Origin: Selenihalanaerobacter shriftii
GTDB lineage: Bacteria > Bacillota > Halanaerobiia > Halobacteroidales > Acetohalobiaceae
Length of the DNA stretch: 64,000 nucleotides
Assembly: GCF_900167185.1 (NCBI RefSeq)
Contig: NZ_FUWM01000007.1
Span: 62,001-126,000, forward strand
Direction: 5' to 3'
The translations under genes were made by a program, and so were the position numbers. Numbering within the stretch: the first letter of the stretch is position 1; every line of letters begins with the position of its first letter. The notes under the pieces were generated by a model that did not search any database, had not been told where the DNA came from, and saw nothing but the letters and a program-made list of their open reading frames with translations. This document shows positions 28,691-38,833 of the stretch, piece by piece.

Positions 28691-28759
28691 ACAGGTTTTC
28701 CTCACCTCCATTACTATTTTTATTCAAATTTAATACTGTCTGTACTATACTATCTATAC

Positions 28760-28788
28760 ATTTTATCACTTTTTGTACATTAATTCAA
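28760..28788 (-). promoter_or_regulatory. Promoter of prfA-prmC-CBS
   Basis: TTGAAT (28783-28788), 17 bases, TAAAAT (28760-28765). The leader to prfA would be about 90 bases. Confidence 0.65.
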
Positions 28789-28841
28789 TCAAGACTCTAT
28801 ATTTATAAAACATTAGTAAATATTAGATGATATAATTACAC

Positions 28842-28868
28842 AAAAACCACCCTGTAAAAAGGGTGGTT
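28842..28868 (-). terminator. Intrinsic terminator after the DUF1385 gene
   Basis: Nine-base-pair stem AACCACCCT (28845-28853) with complement (28860-28868), followed on the minus strand by a T-run (TTTTTG). Confidence 0.88.
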
Positions 28869-28873
28869 AAAGA

Positions 28874-29761
28874 TTAAATCTTTTCTTCTATTTTTAAAAC
28901 TTCTTCTAAAGCCTTAATAGCTACTTCTATCTGTTCTTCATCTGGTTCTCTAGTGGTCAACTTCTGCAACCACAGCCCCGGAGTAGCAACTAATTTAATA
29001 ATTCGATTAGCATCACTTTTACCTGCTTGTTTAATAATTTCATATGACAAACCAGCCACTACAGGAAGTAAAGCAATATGAATCAATATCCGATTTATAA
29101 AATCAGGACGTCCAAAAAATGAAAAAACTAATACACTAGTAACCATTACTATTAATAAAAAGTTAGTTCCACATCGAGGATGAAGTGGAGTATGTTCTTT
29201 AGCATTATCTACAGTTAATGGTAAACCTGATTCATAGTTATGAATCACCTTATGCTCAGCACCATGATATTGAAAAACCCGCTTAATATCATTCAATTGA
29301 GAAATTCCTATAATATATAATAAGAAAACTGATACTTTAATTATTCCTTCAATAAAATTTAAAAGCAAATTAGAATCAATATGTGCTTCAATGAATTTAA
29401 TCACTGTTGCTGGTAATACAACAAATAATAGAATAGCTAATCCTAAAGCTACCACAATAGTAATAACTAATTCAAAAGTAGTTAATTCCTCTTCTTCCTC
29501 TTCAGCAACTTGGTTAGCAGAAAAGGTTAGCGCCTGCATCCCCATTATCATTGATTCAAACAAAGCGATAACTCCACGAATAAAAGGCTTACCTAAGATA
29601 GAAAATTTATCAGTAATAGAGTTAATAACTTCAGTATGCAAAGTAATATCATCTTCATTCTTTCTAACAGCTATAGCCAGATTCTTCTTCCCTCTCATCA
29701 TCACACCTTCAATTACTGCTTGACCACCGTACTGGTGATTACATTGATCATCATCTGCCAT
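28874..29761 (-). CDS. DUF1385 (YqhQ-like) membrane protein
   Basis: A 295-residue member of the DUF1385 family, function unknown. YGGQAVIEGVMMRGKKNLAIAVR at the N-terminus, QYHGAEHKVIHNYESG and HTPLHPRCGTNFLLIVM in the middle and five or six membrane segments are diagnostic. His, Glu and Cys in the last two motifs could form a metal site facing one side of the membrane. The ATG at 29759-29761 follows AAAGGAGG; 17 in-frame codons upstream fall in the rpmE hairpin. The position next to rpmE and prfA is conserved in Firmicutes. Confidence 0.85.
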   Translation of the reverse strand: MADDDQCNHQYGGQAVIEGVMMRGKKNLAIAVRKNEDDITLHTEVINSITDKFSILGKPFIRGVIALFESMIMGMQALTFSANQVAEEEEEELTTFELVITIVVALGLAILLFVVLPATVIKFIEAHIDSNLLLNFIEGIIKVSVFLLYIIGISQLNDIKRVFQYHGAEHKVIHNYESGLPLTVDNAKEHTPLHPRCGTNFLLIVMVTSVLVFSFFGRPDFINRILIHIALLPVVAGLSYEIIKQAGKSDANRIIKLVATPGLWLQKLTTREPDEEQIEVAIKALEEVLKIEEKI

Positions 29762-29801
29762 TTTACTCCTCCTTTCTAAAATAAAAATTATAAAGAAAAT
29801 A

Positions 29802-29821
29802 GCAGAGCACAAGTGCTCTGC
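29802..29821 (-). terminator. Hairpin between rpmE and the DUF1385 gene
   Basis: GCAGAGCAC with its complement and a two-base centre, followed on the minus strand by TATTTTCTTT. It may act as a partial terminator that lets rpmE be expressed more than the gene after it. Confidence 0.7.
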
Positions 29822-29830
29822 CTATTATGA

Positions 29831-30031
29831 TTACTCAATGCCATATTTCTTCTTGAATCTTTCAACTCTTCCACCCTTAGTAGCTTTCTTTTGCTTACCA
29901 GTATAGAAAGGGTGGCAGTTAGAACAAATTTCTACACGTAAGTCACCTTCTACTGACTTAGTCTCAAAAGTTTCACCACAAGCACATGTAATTTCTGATC
30001 CATTATATTCTGGATGAATACCCTTTTTCAT
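29831..30031 (-). CDS. rpmE: 50S ribosomal protein L31
   Basis: A 66-residue L31 of the zinc-binding (C+) type: [33 protein letters not shown] keeps the CxC...CxxC ligands. Because the zinc-free paralogue is normally made only when zinc is short, this is the standard form. Strong promoter at 30096-30124; rpmE follows rho as in B. subtilis. Confidence 0.98.
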   Translation of the reverse strand: MKKGIHPEYNGSEITCACGETFETKSVEGDLRVEICSNCHPFYTGKQKKATKGGRVERFKKKYGIE

Positions 30032-30095
30032 TATTATGTCACCTCTTTCTTAATTATCCAGGCTATTTCTTATTTATTCAGATTTCAACTGTTAT

Positions 30096-30124
30096 ATTAT
30101 AACATAGTTATTAATTGATTTCAA
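30096..30124 (-). promoter_or_regulatory. Promoter of rpmE
   Basis: TTGAAA (30119-30124), 17 bases, TATAAT (30096-30101), with TGT before the -10 (extended). Near-perfect housekeeping promoter that begins right behind the rho stop codon and shares bases with an inverted repeat (30099-30133). Confidence 0.85.
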
Positions 30125-30133
30125 CTATGTTAT
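30099..30133 (-). terminator. Inverted repeat at the rho stop codon
   Basis: Eleven-base-pair arms (ATAACATAGTT 30099-30109 and complement 30123-30133) flank a 13-base loop. The rho stop lies in one arm and the rpmE promoter spans the loop. No clear T-run follows, so termination would be weak. Confidence 0.5.
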
Positions 30134-31386
30134 CCTTTAAATGCTTTACTTAATGAACTTAACATCTGCTCATTAGACTTTGTACTCTTGATATGTTTAA
30201 TGAATGACTGTATAATCTCTGGTTTTGATAAATTATTAATCTCTCTTCTTAAAGTCCACATAGTATCTAATTCAGATTCACCTAATAATAATTCCTCTTT
30301 ACGGGTTCCTGACCTCGTAACATCAACAGCTGGGAATAGTCGTTTCTCAGCTAATTTTCTATCTAAATGTAATTCCATATTACCAGTACCTTTAAACTCT
30401 TCGTAAATTACATCATCCATTCTACTACCTGTCTCAATTAAAGAAGTAGCTAAAATAGTGAGACTACCACCTTCTTCTATATTTCTAGCCGCTCCAAAGA
30501 ATCTTTTTGGTTTATGCAAAGCAGTAGGATCTAACCCACCAGATAATGTCCGACCACTTGAAGGAACACTGACATTATAAGCTCGAGCTAAACGGGTAAT
30601 ACTATCTAATAAAATAATTACATCTCGCTTTTGTTCCACCAACCTCTTAGCTTTCTTTAAAACTAATTCTGAAACTTTAATATGATTCTTTGGTGGCTCA
30701 TCAAAGGTAGAACTAATAACTTCTGCATCTACTGACCTTTTCATATCTGTAACTTCTTCTGGTCTTTCATCAATTAATAGCATCATTAATTTAGCATCTG
30801 GACATTGCTTAGCAATACTATTGGCTACTTTTTTTAATAACACCGTTTTACCAGCTTTAGGTGGAGCTACAATCAAACCCCGCTGTCCTTTGCCAATAGG
30901 AGCTATAACATCAATTAAACGAGTTGAAACATTCCCTGGAGAGTCTTCTAAAACGATTCTTTCTTCAGGATATAAAGGAGTCAAATCTTCAAAATGAGCT
31001 CGTTCTTTAGCTAACTCTGGACCTCCATAATTTACTGCTTCAATCCGTAGTAAAGCAAAGTAACGTTCATTATCCTTAGGTCTTCTTACTTGTCCTGAAA
31101 CTACATCCCCAGTTCTTAAATCAAACCTCCTAATTTGTGAAGCCGAAATATAGATATCATCGGAACTAGGTAAGTACTTTGTCGGTCTTAAGAAGCCATA
31201 TCCATCAGGAAGAATCTCTAAGACACCTTCAGCAAAGATCAGGCCTCCTCTCTCTGTTTCTTTCTTTAATATGTCAAAAATTAATTCTTTCTTCTTTAAA
31301 CGTGTATAACCACTAATATTTAAGTCTTTAGCCACTTCATGTAATTCAGTAATTGTTTTTGCTTCTAACTCAGTAATATTCATCAA
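30130..31386 (-). CDS. rho: Transcription termination factor Rho
   Basis: Hexameric RNA helicase that ends transcription. The RNA-binding domain (about 50-120) has [15 protein letters not shown] and [25 protein letters not shown]; the ATPase has [21 protein letters not shown] (P-loop), [13 protein letters not shown] and the R-loop [29 protein letters not shown]. Length 418, without the charged N-terminal insert seen in some actinobacteria. Confidence 0.98.
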   Translation of the reverse strand: MMNITELEAKTITELHEVAKDLNISGYTRLKKKELIFDILKKETERGGLIFAEGVLEILPDGYGFLRPTKYLPSSDDIYISASQIRRFDLRTGDVVSGQVRRPKDNERYFALLRIEAVNYGGPELAKERAHFEDLTPLYPEERIVLEDSPGNVSTRLIDVIAPIGKGQRGLIVAPPKAGKTVLLKKVANSIAKQCPDAKLMMLLIDERPEEVTDMKRSVDAEVISSTFDEPPKNHIKVSELVLKKAKRLVEQKRDVIILLDSITRLARAYNVSVPSSGRTLSGGLDPTALHKPKRFFGAARNIEEGGSLTILATSLIETGSRMDDVIYEEFKGTGNMELHLDRKLAEKRLFPAVDVTRSGTRKEELLLGESELDTMWTLRREINNLSKPEIIQSFIKHIKSTKSNEQMLSSLSKAFKG

Positions 31387-31410
31387 ACTAAACTTCCTCC
31401 CTTAAATCCT

Positions 31411-32415
31411 TTAAAAATTAATCCCTAAATTAAATAATAAATATGCTCCTATTAAGTAAATAAAAATATTCGCAAAAGAATCCCAGCCTATATTAAAAAA
31501 GGTCTTCTTAGAACGATAGAAAAGACCAATCACTACAACAGAACTTAAAATTAAACCTATCAAGGCAGTAACTGTGTGATTTAAAGAAACATTAGCCAAA
31601 ACCGGACCTTGTCGATAGAATAAATCAGCAACAAGAATAATTACCATATTAAAAATATTACTTCCTAATACATTCCCTACTGCCATATCATAGGCATTAA
31701 TCTTAATAGCACCAAATGAGGCTACAACCTCTGGCAAAGATGTAGCTGCTGCCACTAAAATACTCCCAACAAATGTTCGTTCTAACCCAGTCAATGCAGC
31801 AATTTGATCCCCTGATTGACTTAACTTAATACCAGCCACAATGATAATTACAGCTACTAACATAAATTTGATGATTGCTTCTTTTAAAGACATATCACCA
31901 TCTATCTCTTCTTCCTCTTCTGCAACTTGATTCTTACGTTCATATCGATAGATTAGCCTTGCTCCAATAATATATGTAATTAAAATAAATATACTTCCCA
32001 TTCCTATTCCTAATATATCAAAATTATGGTTGAGAAAACTTCCTGATAGGATAGATAAAACTCCAATAGCTGAAAGTAGAATTCCTAATAGAGCAGAAAG
32101 AATATGTTTAGAGCGCACATTCAACAAAAATGGACTTGTCCCGTGGAGAAGGTCAACTGCTGCTAAAATCATAAGATTAAACGTATTACTACCATAAACA
32201 TTACCAATAGCAATATCTGGAGAATTAATTAAAGAAGCTGTAGCACTAGTTACTACTTCGGGTAATGAAGTTGCCCCGGCTATTAAAATACTACCAACCA
32301 AAGCCTGACCTAAACCTGTCTTAATTGCTATTACATCACCGTACTTTGACAGTTTAGTTCCAGCAATTATAATTGCTAATGCTGAAATGATAAAAACACT
32401 CCATAATTTAATCAA
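31411..32415 (-). CDS. Ca2+/cation antiporter (CaCA, YrbG-like)
   Basis: A 334-residue membrane protein with two homologous five-helix halves joined by an acidic loop (VAEEEEEIDGD). Each half has the exchange motif: GATSLPEVVTSATASL with GNVYGSNTFN in the first, and AATSLPEVVASFGAI with GNVLGSNIFN in the second. These are the alpha repeats of Na+/Ca2+ exchangers. In a halophile it probably exports Ca2+ at the expense of the Na+ gradient. It follows fba after a terminator and is not part of the ancestral gene order. Confidence 0.92.
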   Translation of the reverse strand: MIKLWSVFIISALAIIIAGTKLSKYGDVIAIKTGLGQALVGSILIAGATSLPEVVTSATASLINSPDIAIGNVYGSNTFNLMILAAVDLLHGTSPFLLNVRSKHILSALLGILLSAIGVLSILSGSFLNHNFDILGIGMGSIFILITYIIGARLIYRYERKNQVAEEEEEIDGDMSLKEAIIKFMLVAVIIIVAGIKLSQSGDQIAALTGLERTFVGSILVAAATSLPEVVASFGAIKINAYDMAVGNVLGSNIFNMVIILVADLFYRQGPVLANVSLNHTVTALIGLILSSVVVIGLFYRSKKTFFNIGWDSFANIFIYLIGAYLLFNLGINF

Positions 32416-32517
32416 CTTGATTAGCCTCCTAACTATTAAATTGTATATAGCAAGCTACAACATTTCTATTATATCACTAATTCCTTTTGAAAGTCAACAT
32501 TAACAGGAAGAGATAAA

Positions 32518-32557
32518 AAGGTATAGAAAAGGTGCAGAATATTATCCTGCACCTTTT
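32518..32557 (-). terminator. Intrinsic terminator after fba
   Basis: Eleven-base-pair stem AAAAGGTGCAG (32527-32537) with complement (32547-32557), nine-base loop, then a T/C-rich stretch on the minus strand. Confidence 0.85.
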
Positions 32558-32602
32558 AGTATTAAAATTATTTATCTATAACTGTTATCTTTAAAATACT
32601 AA

Positions 32603-33454
32603 TTATGCTTTATTATTACTACCAAATAATCTAATTTTTTCTTTTACTTTCTCTTTCATTGCATCTTTAGCTGGACCACAAATTTTACGAGGGTCATAAA
32701 CTTCAGGGTCTTCTAGCACTTCTCGCATCTTAGCAGTAAATATCTGTTGAAATGCAGTATTTACATTTATCTTATTAATTCCTAAATCAATAGCTTTAGC
32801 AATATCTGCATCTGATACTCCAGAAGCTCCATGTAAGACTAATGGGATCTCAACCTTCTCATTAATCTCCTCTAATCTACCAAAATCTAATTCTGGATCT
32901 CCTTTATAGACTCCATGAGCTGTTCCAATAGCTATAGCTAAAGCATCAACCGCCGTTTTCTCTATAAATTCTACCGCTTCATCAGGGTCAGTCATAGTTG
33001 CGGCTTTATCCTCTACAGTATGCTCATCTTCTGTTCCACCAATCTTACCTAATTCAGCCTCTACAGTAACTCCTGCAGCATGTGCTGATTCAATAACTTT
33101 ATTAGTTAAATCAATATTTTCAGCAAATGGTAATTTAGAACCATCAATCATTACAGAAGAAAATCCATTTCGAATACATTGAATTATTTTTTCAAAACTG
33201 CCCCCATGATCTAAATGCAAAGCCACTGGTACAGAAGCTTTATCTGCAGCTGCCTTAGCTAAGGCAACAGCATATTCCATATTAATGTAACGAATCGCTC
33301 CTTCACTGGCTTGAACAATGACTGGTGATTTTTCCTCTTCAGCAGCTTCGATAATAGCCTGTAATGCCTCTAAGTTATTCATGTTAAAACCACCAACTGC
33401 ATATCCTTCTCTATTAGCTTTTTCTAAAATATCACTCATTGGTACTAATGACAT
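32603..33454 (-). CDS. fba: Class II fructose-1,6-bisphosphate aldolase
   Basis: Zinc-dependent aldolase of glycolysis and gluconeogenesis. ALHLDHGGSFEKIIQCIRNGFSSVMIDGS has the zinc histidine and proton-donor Asp; EAELGKIGGTEDE, AIGTAHGVYKG and LHGASGVSDADI supply other ligands. 283 residues, the FbaA/GatY type. It ends the transcript that includes the zinc-ribbon gene upstream, and probably pyrG further up. Confidence 0.96.
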   Translation of the reverse strand: MSLVPMSDILEKANREGYAVGGFNMNNLEALQAIIEAAEEEKSPVIVQASEGAIRYINMEYAVALAKAAADKASVPVALHLDHGGSFEKIIQCIRNGFSSVMIDGSKLPFAENIDLTNKVIESAHAAGVTVEAELGKIGGTEDEHTVEDKAATMTDPDEAVEFIEKTAVDALAIAIGTAHGVYKGDPELDFGRLEEINEKVEIPLVLHGASGVSDADIAKAIDLGINKINVNTAFQQIFTAKMREVLEDPEVYDPRKICGPAKDAMKEKVKEKIRLFGSNNKA

Positions 33455-33479
33455 TCTATAAAACCTCCTGTATTATGTA

Positions 33480-33511
33480 TATTTTAAATTAATTATATTT
33501 TAAATTAATTC
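33480..33511 (-). repeat. Tandem 16-base repeat before fba
   Basis: Two copies of TATTTTAAATTAATT plus one variable base lie head to tail; the second copy contains the stop codon of the upstream gene. Probably a recent slippage duplication. Confidence 0.8.
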
Positions 33512-34143
33512 CTTTTTTCTAATGCACTAACTACCCCTTCTAACATTTCAATCTTTTTTATATTTTTTAAGAAATTTAAATCTGCCTTAGTCTCTGCATT
33601 AATTGTAGTTAATCCGTCACATTGATTACAAAGTAATTCTATTTTACCAGGAAACATATCTATATCAATATCATCATTCCCACATTGGCAAGAAAGACCC
33701 CCTGTTTCAGCAATATCATGAAGTAAATTTAATGCAGATAACATAATTTCTGGGCTACTAAAATAATTTTCAAAACCTACTTCATCTAATACTGATTCTA
33801 ACTCTTTTTCTTCTTCTTCTATCGTTTTTTTCACTTTATCAGCTAAACCTAAATAACCTAATTCTATTTCGTTTTCTAAACATGAAATTTCTTTAATATC
33901 AGATGACCATAATTCATTACCTTTATAGAAAGTTATATGCTCTACTTCACAAATAACACAAGCAAACTGTAACCAATACTGTTTATAATTATTAGTTCCA
34001 ATAACCATTTTATTAAATCCACATTCACATTCTATCTGCAAATTTTCACCACCAGAAAAATCAAATATAGTGAATGAATGCAGACCAATTTCACCACAAA
34101 TAGGACACCGTAGAGCTAAAGTGGCTTTATAATCGATTAACAT
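33505..34143 (-). CDS. Unknown protein with several zinc-ribbon-like cysteine pairs
   Basis: I do not recognise a named family. The 212-residue protein has CPICG (about residue 14), CECG (about 40), CVIC (about 60), then an acidic helical middle (KKTIEEEEKELESVLDEVGFENYF), and CQCG and CNQC near 155 and 175. The pairs could form two zinc ribbons at each end of the helix. There is no signal peptide or membrane segment. It lies just before fba and after a secreted unknown protein, all on one strand with short gaps. Confidence 0.7.
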   Translation of the reverse strand: MLIDYKATLALRCPICGEIGLHSFTIFDFSGGENLQIECECGFNKMVIGTNNYKQYWLQFACVICEVEHITFYKGNELWSSDIKEISCLENEIELGYLGLADKVKKTIEEEEKELESVLDEVGFENYFSSPEIMLSALNLLHDIAETGGLSCQCGNDDIDIDMFPGKIELLCNQCDGLTTINAETKADLNFLKNIKKIEMLEGVVSALEKRN

Positions 34144-34234
34144 CTATCTTAACCTCCTTTATCTAATGTTATTCTCTGTTAAATAAAAAATTCCTTTAGA
34201 CTACTAGAAATATTAACTAATCGAATTACATTAT

Positions 34235-34774
34235 TTAATACTCATAATGTTTTACTTTAATTTTAACAATCTGGTTATTGAGGCCTAAGATAATCAACCC
34301 TTGATCTCCTACTTGTAAACTACTAAAACCTACTTGTTGACTATTTCTCATTAAATCAATTTCATCAGCAAAATTAATATTTAATAACCGATTAGAATTT
34401 AATACCTGAATCTTTAATCCAGATTCCTCTTCATTAACCTCTATAATTTCTATAGGTAATACTTCATATTCAGTTACAACCTTAGTTACATTCCCTTGTG
34501 AGTTTAACTTAATTAAAGCTGATTGAAAATCTTGTGCTGTAATAGGGCGTAAAGCATTTAAAGAAACTGATCTACCATTACGTAATAATTTAGTATCTAA
34601 ACCTATCTGATATTGACTAACGCCTTCCTCATTCTCTAACAAAAATATACTCTGTTGACTATTAACAGCTACTATCTTACCTTTAACTGTTTTATCTACA
34701 TTGACAGCCATTGCTATTTGAGACATGAGTAATATAATCATTAAACAAAGTGTAAACTTAATAATTAATTTCAT
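34235..34774 (-). CDS. Secreted unknown protein with two homologous beta-rich halves
   Basis: A signal peptide (about 1-23, cleavage after AMA) leads a 156-residue mature protein. The halves are similar: GKIVAVNSQQSIFLLENEEG...LDTKLLRNGRSVSLNAL and IEIIEVNEEESGLKIQVLNSN...EIDLMRNSQQVGFSSLQVGDQG. Each ends in a strand that repeats KV. This resembles the DUF5666-like small beta-barrel layout, but the match is by pattern only. It would act in the periplasm. Its ribosome-binding site lies in a long hairpin (34785-34843). Confidence 0.65.
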   Translation of the reverse strand: MKLIIKFTLCLMIILLMSQIAMAVNVDKTVKGKIVAVNSQQSIFLLENEEGVSQYQIGLDTKLLRNGRSVSLNALRPITAQDFQSALIKLNSQGNVTKVVTEYEVLPIEIIEVNEEESGLKIQVLNSNRLLNINFADEIDLMRNSQQVGFSSLQVGDQGLIILGLNNQIVKIKVKHYEY

Positions 34775-34784
34775 AATAATACCC

Positions 34785-34843
34785 CTCCATGTGTTATGGT
34801 TATATAAATATTATTTCCAATAATAACCAAATTATACATGGAG
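34785..34843 (-). promoter_or_regulatory. Hairpin that pairs with the ribosome-binding site
   Basis: CTCCATGT (34785-34792) pairs with ACATGGAG (34836-34843), and inner arms TATTATT/AATAATA add a second stem. The GGAGGGG ribosome-binding site (34782-34788) of the secreted protein is partly within the outer stem, so the fold would hide it. Confidence 0.5.
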
Positions 34844-34858
34844 AAGTCTTTATTTTTA

Positions 34859-35158
34859 TTATAATTGATTTACATATTCAGCTAATCTAGATAACTCCGG
34901 TTCTTGAATTTCTGGATATTTAGGCATTACGCCTCTACCTTCTATAACCAATTTTTTAGTATATTCAACTGATAAGTTTCGATTATCAAATTCTGTTATG
35001 GGATGACATGATATGCAAGCTTCATCGTATATCTGTTTACCAGCTCTTCCAACCGCTTGATAATCACTAATAGTTCTATTCTGATACCAGACTATACCTA
35101 CTACAAGTAATAAAACTTGAAGTGCTATAACGATCATCATTTTTTTTGACATTTTCAT
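34859..35158 (-). CDS. Small membrane-anchored cytochrome c
   Basis: A 99-residue protein with one N-terminal membrane anchor (about 7-25) and one haem site CISCH (48-52); Met78 in GRGVMPKYPEI is a likely sixth ligand, and ELSRLAEYVNQL is the usual C-terminal helix of class I cytochromes. It would face the periplasm and shuttle electrons. It lies ten bases after pyrG, an unusual place for such a gene, and no oxidase or cytochrome maturation gene is in view. Confidence 0.88.
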   Translation of the reverse strand: MKMSKKMMIVIALQVLLLVVGIVWYQNRTISDYQAVGRAGKQIYDEACISCHPITEFDNRNLSVEYTKKLVIEGRGVMPKYPEIQEPELSRLAEYVNQL

Positions 35159-35168
35159 TCACCTCTAC

Positions 35169-36785
<1,617 letters not shown>

Positions 36786-36809
36786 TTAATAAAAATGGAT
36801 CTTTTCAAG

Positions 36810-36858
36810 AAAAAAGACTAGGAGATTTTAGGGATAAATGCCCTGAGCATTCCTAGTC
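36810..36858 (-). terminator. Intrinsic terminator between the XapX-like gene and pyrG
   Basis: GACTAGGA (36816-36823) pairs with TCCTAGTC (36851-36858), with AGGG/CCCT inside, followed by six T on the minus strand (36810-36815). It ends the small upstream gene but may also act as an attenuator for pyrG, as no separate pyrG promoter is obvious after it. Confidence 0.8.
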
Positions 36859-36879
36859 CCAAATTAAATTTAAACACTA

Positions 36880-37035
36880 TTAAAAGTAAGTATTAATAGC
36901 TAAATAACCTAGATAAATGCCTATTATCCCCATAACCCCAGCCAAATTAGGAGGAGCCGGAATTGGAAGATTTAGAAATGAAAAGATACTGCCTAATATG
37001 AATCCTGATAGAGTTGACAACAATGCTAATTTCAA
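36880..37035 (-). CDS. XapX/DUF1427-like small membrane protein
   Basis: A 51-residue product from a TTG start (37033-37035) with AAGGAGG nine bases upstream. FILGSIFSFLNLPIPAPPNLAGVMGIIGIYLGYLA matches the XapX domain pattern (GxxxGxxYxxLxxPxPAPPxxxGxxGxxGxxxG). Two short membrane helices flank the PAPP turn. The role of XapX proteins is not known. Too short to be noticed by length alone, but the ribosome-binding site, family pattern and terminator behind it support a real gene. Confidence 0.8.
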   Translation of the reverse strand: MKLALLSTLSGFILGSIFSFLNLPIPAPPNLAGVMGIIGIYLGYLAINTYF

Positions 37036-37150
37036 CTCACTAAACCTCCTTAATAATTAGTTTATCCCCTTGTATATCTAATTTATTTCAATGACTAGGA
37101 TATGTTTTCTACTGAATTCATTTGCATATTTATTATATATTATCTTATAT

Positions 37151-38833
37151 CTACATATTCTCTGGTGCTGAAATACCTAATACCTTTAACAGATTAAGCA
37201 AAACTTGTTTTGTAGCTAACAATAACTGAATACGAGCCTGCATCAATTCTTCATCCTCAATCAAAACCCGACATTTATTATAAAAACTATGAAATCTAGC
37301 AGCTAAATCATGAGCATAACTGGCCATATGATGAGGGGCTCTACTTTGAGCACTCTTTTCTAATTCATCTGGATATTTAACTAATTCTTGAATTAAATCT
37401 AACTCCACATCTGTATCTAACTGCTCTAAATTAACTTCTGAAAGATTAGCAACTGTAACTTCTTGCTCTGCTAATTGATCTAAAATACTACAAATTCTAG
37501 CATGTGCATATTGAATATAATAAACAGGATTTTCAGTTGATTCTTTTTTAGCTAATTCCAAATCAAAATCTAAATGACTATCAGTATTACGCATAGTATA
37601 GAAATACCGAGCAGCATCTCGTCCTACTTCTTCAACTACATCTTTTAATGTAACAAAATTTCCTGCTCGTTTTGACATAGAAAACTGCTTACCATCTCTT
37701 AATAGAGTAACCATTTGAACTATAATTACCCTTAACATCTCTCGATCATAGCCTAAAGCTTCTACAATAGCTTTCATTCGTTCAATGTAGCCATGATGAT
37801 CTGCTCCCCAAACATTAATTACTTCCTTAAATCCTCGTTCATATTTATCATTATGATAAGCTACATCTGCAGCCAAATAAGTAGGAGATCCGTCATCTTT
37901 AATCACAACTCTATCCTTATCATCTCCAAATTCTGTAGCTTTAAACCAAAGAGCTCCTTCATCTTCATAAATATAATCATTATTCTTTAGTTCTTCAACT
38001 ACTTCATTTATCTTGCCTTCTTGATGTAAACTTCTTTCACTAAACCAATTATCAAATTCAATACCAAACCCTAATAAATCTTCTTTAATGTTATTCAATA
38101 ATTCTTCATAAGCAACTTCTCTAAAGTATTCATAATCACCAGACTCAATAGTAGTTAAATATTTCTCACCATGCACATTAAATATCTCAGCAGCTATATC
38201 TTTAATATATTCACCATGATAAGCATTTTCTGGTAATTCAGCCTCAGATCCAGTCAATTCTTTATAACGTAAAGCAACTGATTTACCTAGTAAATCCATT
38301 TGATTACCGGCGTCATTTATGTAATACTCTTTAGTAACATCAAATCCGACCTCTGCCATAATACTACCTAATACATCTCCTACTACTGCACCTCGAGCAT
38401 GACCTACATGCAATGGCCCAGTTGGATTAGCACTTACAAACTCTACTTGTACTTTCTCACCTTGACCAAAATCACTACTTCCATAACTCTCTTTTTGTTC
38501 TAAAATCAACCCAACTGCTTCATATAGCCACTCATTACTTAAATAAAAATTAATAAAACCAGGTCCTGCTATCTGTACTTTGGAAATCAAGTCTACTTCT
38601 GTTAAATAATCAACTATAATTTGAGCAATATCTCGCGGTGCCATTTTAGCTTGTCCTGCTAGTACCATTGCAATATTAGTAGCATAATCTCCATGAGCTT
38701 CTTCTCGTGGAACTTCTAACATAATCTCTGGTACATTTTTTAGGTCAAGTTCACCTGCTGTTATAGCCTCATTAATAGCACTTCTTATTTCTTCTGCTAA
38801 TTTACTCCTAACCTGATTGACTAGATTAGCCAT
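37151..38833 (-). CDS. argS: Arginyl-tRNA synthetase
   Basis: Class I synthetase that charges tRNA-Arg. VEFVSANPTGPLHVGHARGAVVGDVL holds the HIGH-type motif (HVGH); the KMSKS-type loop is reduced to SMSKRAGN as usual. The C-terminal DALR anticodon domain ends with LLNLLKVLGISAPENM. 560 residues from the ATG at 38831-38833, which has GAGGAGG upstream and overlaps the end of the DUF1934 gene by eight bases. Confidence 0.98.
   Translation of the reverse strand: MANLVNQVRSKLAEEIRSAINEAITAGELDLKNVPEIMLEVPREEAHGDYATNIAMVLAGQAKMAPRDIAQIIVDYLTEVDLISKVQIAGPGFINFYLSNEWLYEAVGLILEQKESYGSSDFGQGEKVQVEFVSANPTGPLHVGHARGAVVGDVLGSIMAEVGFDVTKEYYINDAGNQMDLLGKSVALRYKELTGSEAELPENAYHGEYIKDIAAEIFNVHGEKYLTTIESGDYEYFREVAYEELLNNIKEDLLGFGIEFDNWFSERSLHQEGKINEVVEELKNNDYIYEDEGALWFKATEFGDDKDRVVIKDDGSPTYLAADVAYHNDKYERGFKEVINVWGADHHGYIERMKAIVEALGYDREMLRVIIVQMVTLLRDGKQFSMSKRAGNFVTLKDVVEEVGRDAARYFYTMRNTDSHLDFDLELAKKESTENPVYYIQYAHARICSILDQLAEQEVTVANLSEVNLEQLDTDVELDLIQELVKYPDELEKSAQSRAPHHMASYAHDLAARFHSFYNKCRVLIEDEELMQARIQLLLATKQVLLNLLKVLGISAPENM

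Noticed and set aside
36810-36865. B. subtilis-style pyrG control by repeated G addition at the transcript start
   Set aside because: That mechanism needs a GGGC start with a pyrimidine-rich strand in the terminator. Here GGG is followed by A and no -10 is spaced for a start there.
37093-37100. Third copy of GACTAGGA near the pyrG hairpin
   Set aside because: An eight-base match in a 300-base region of skewed composition is weak; no further similarity surrounds it.
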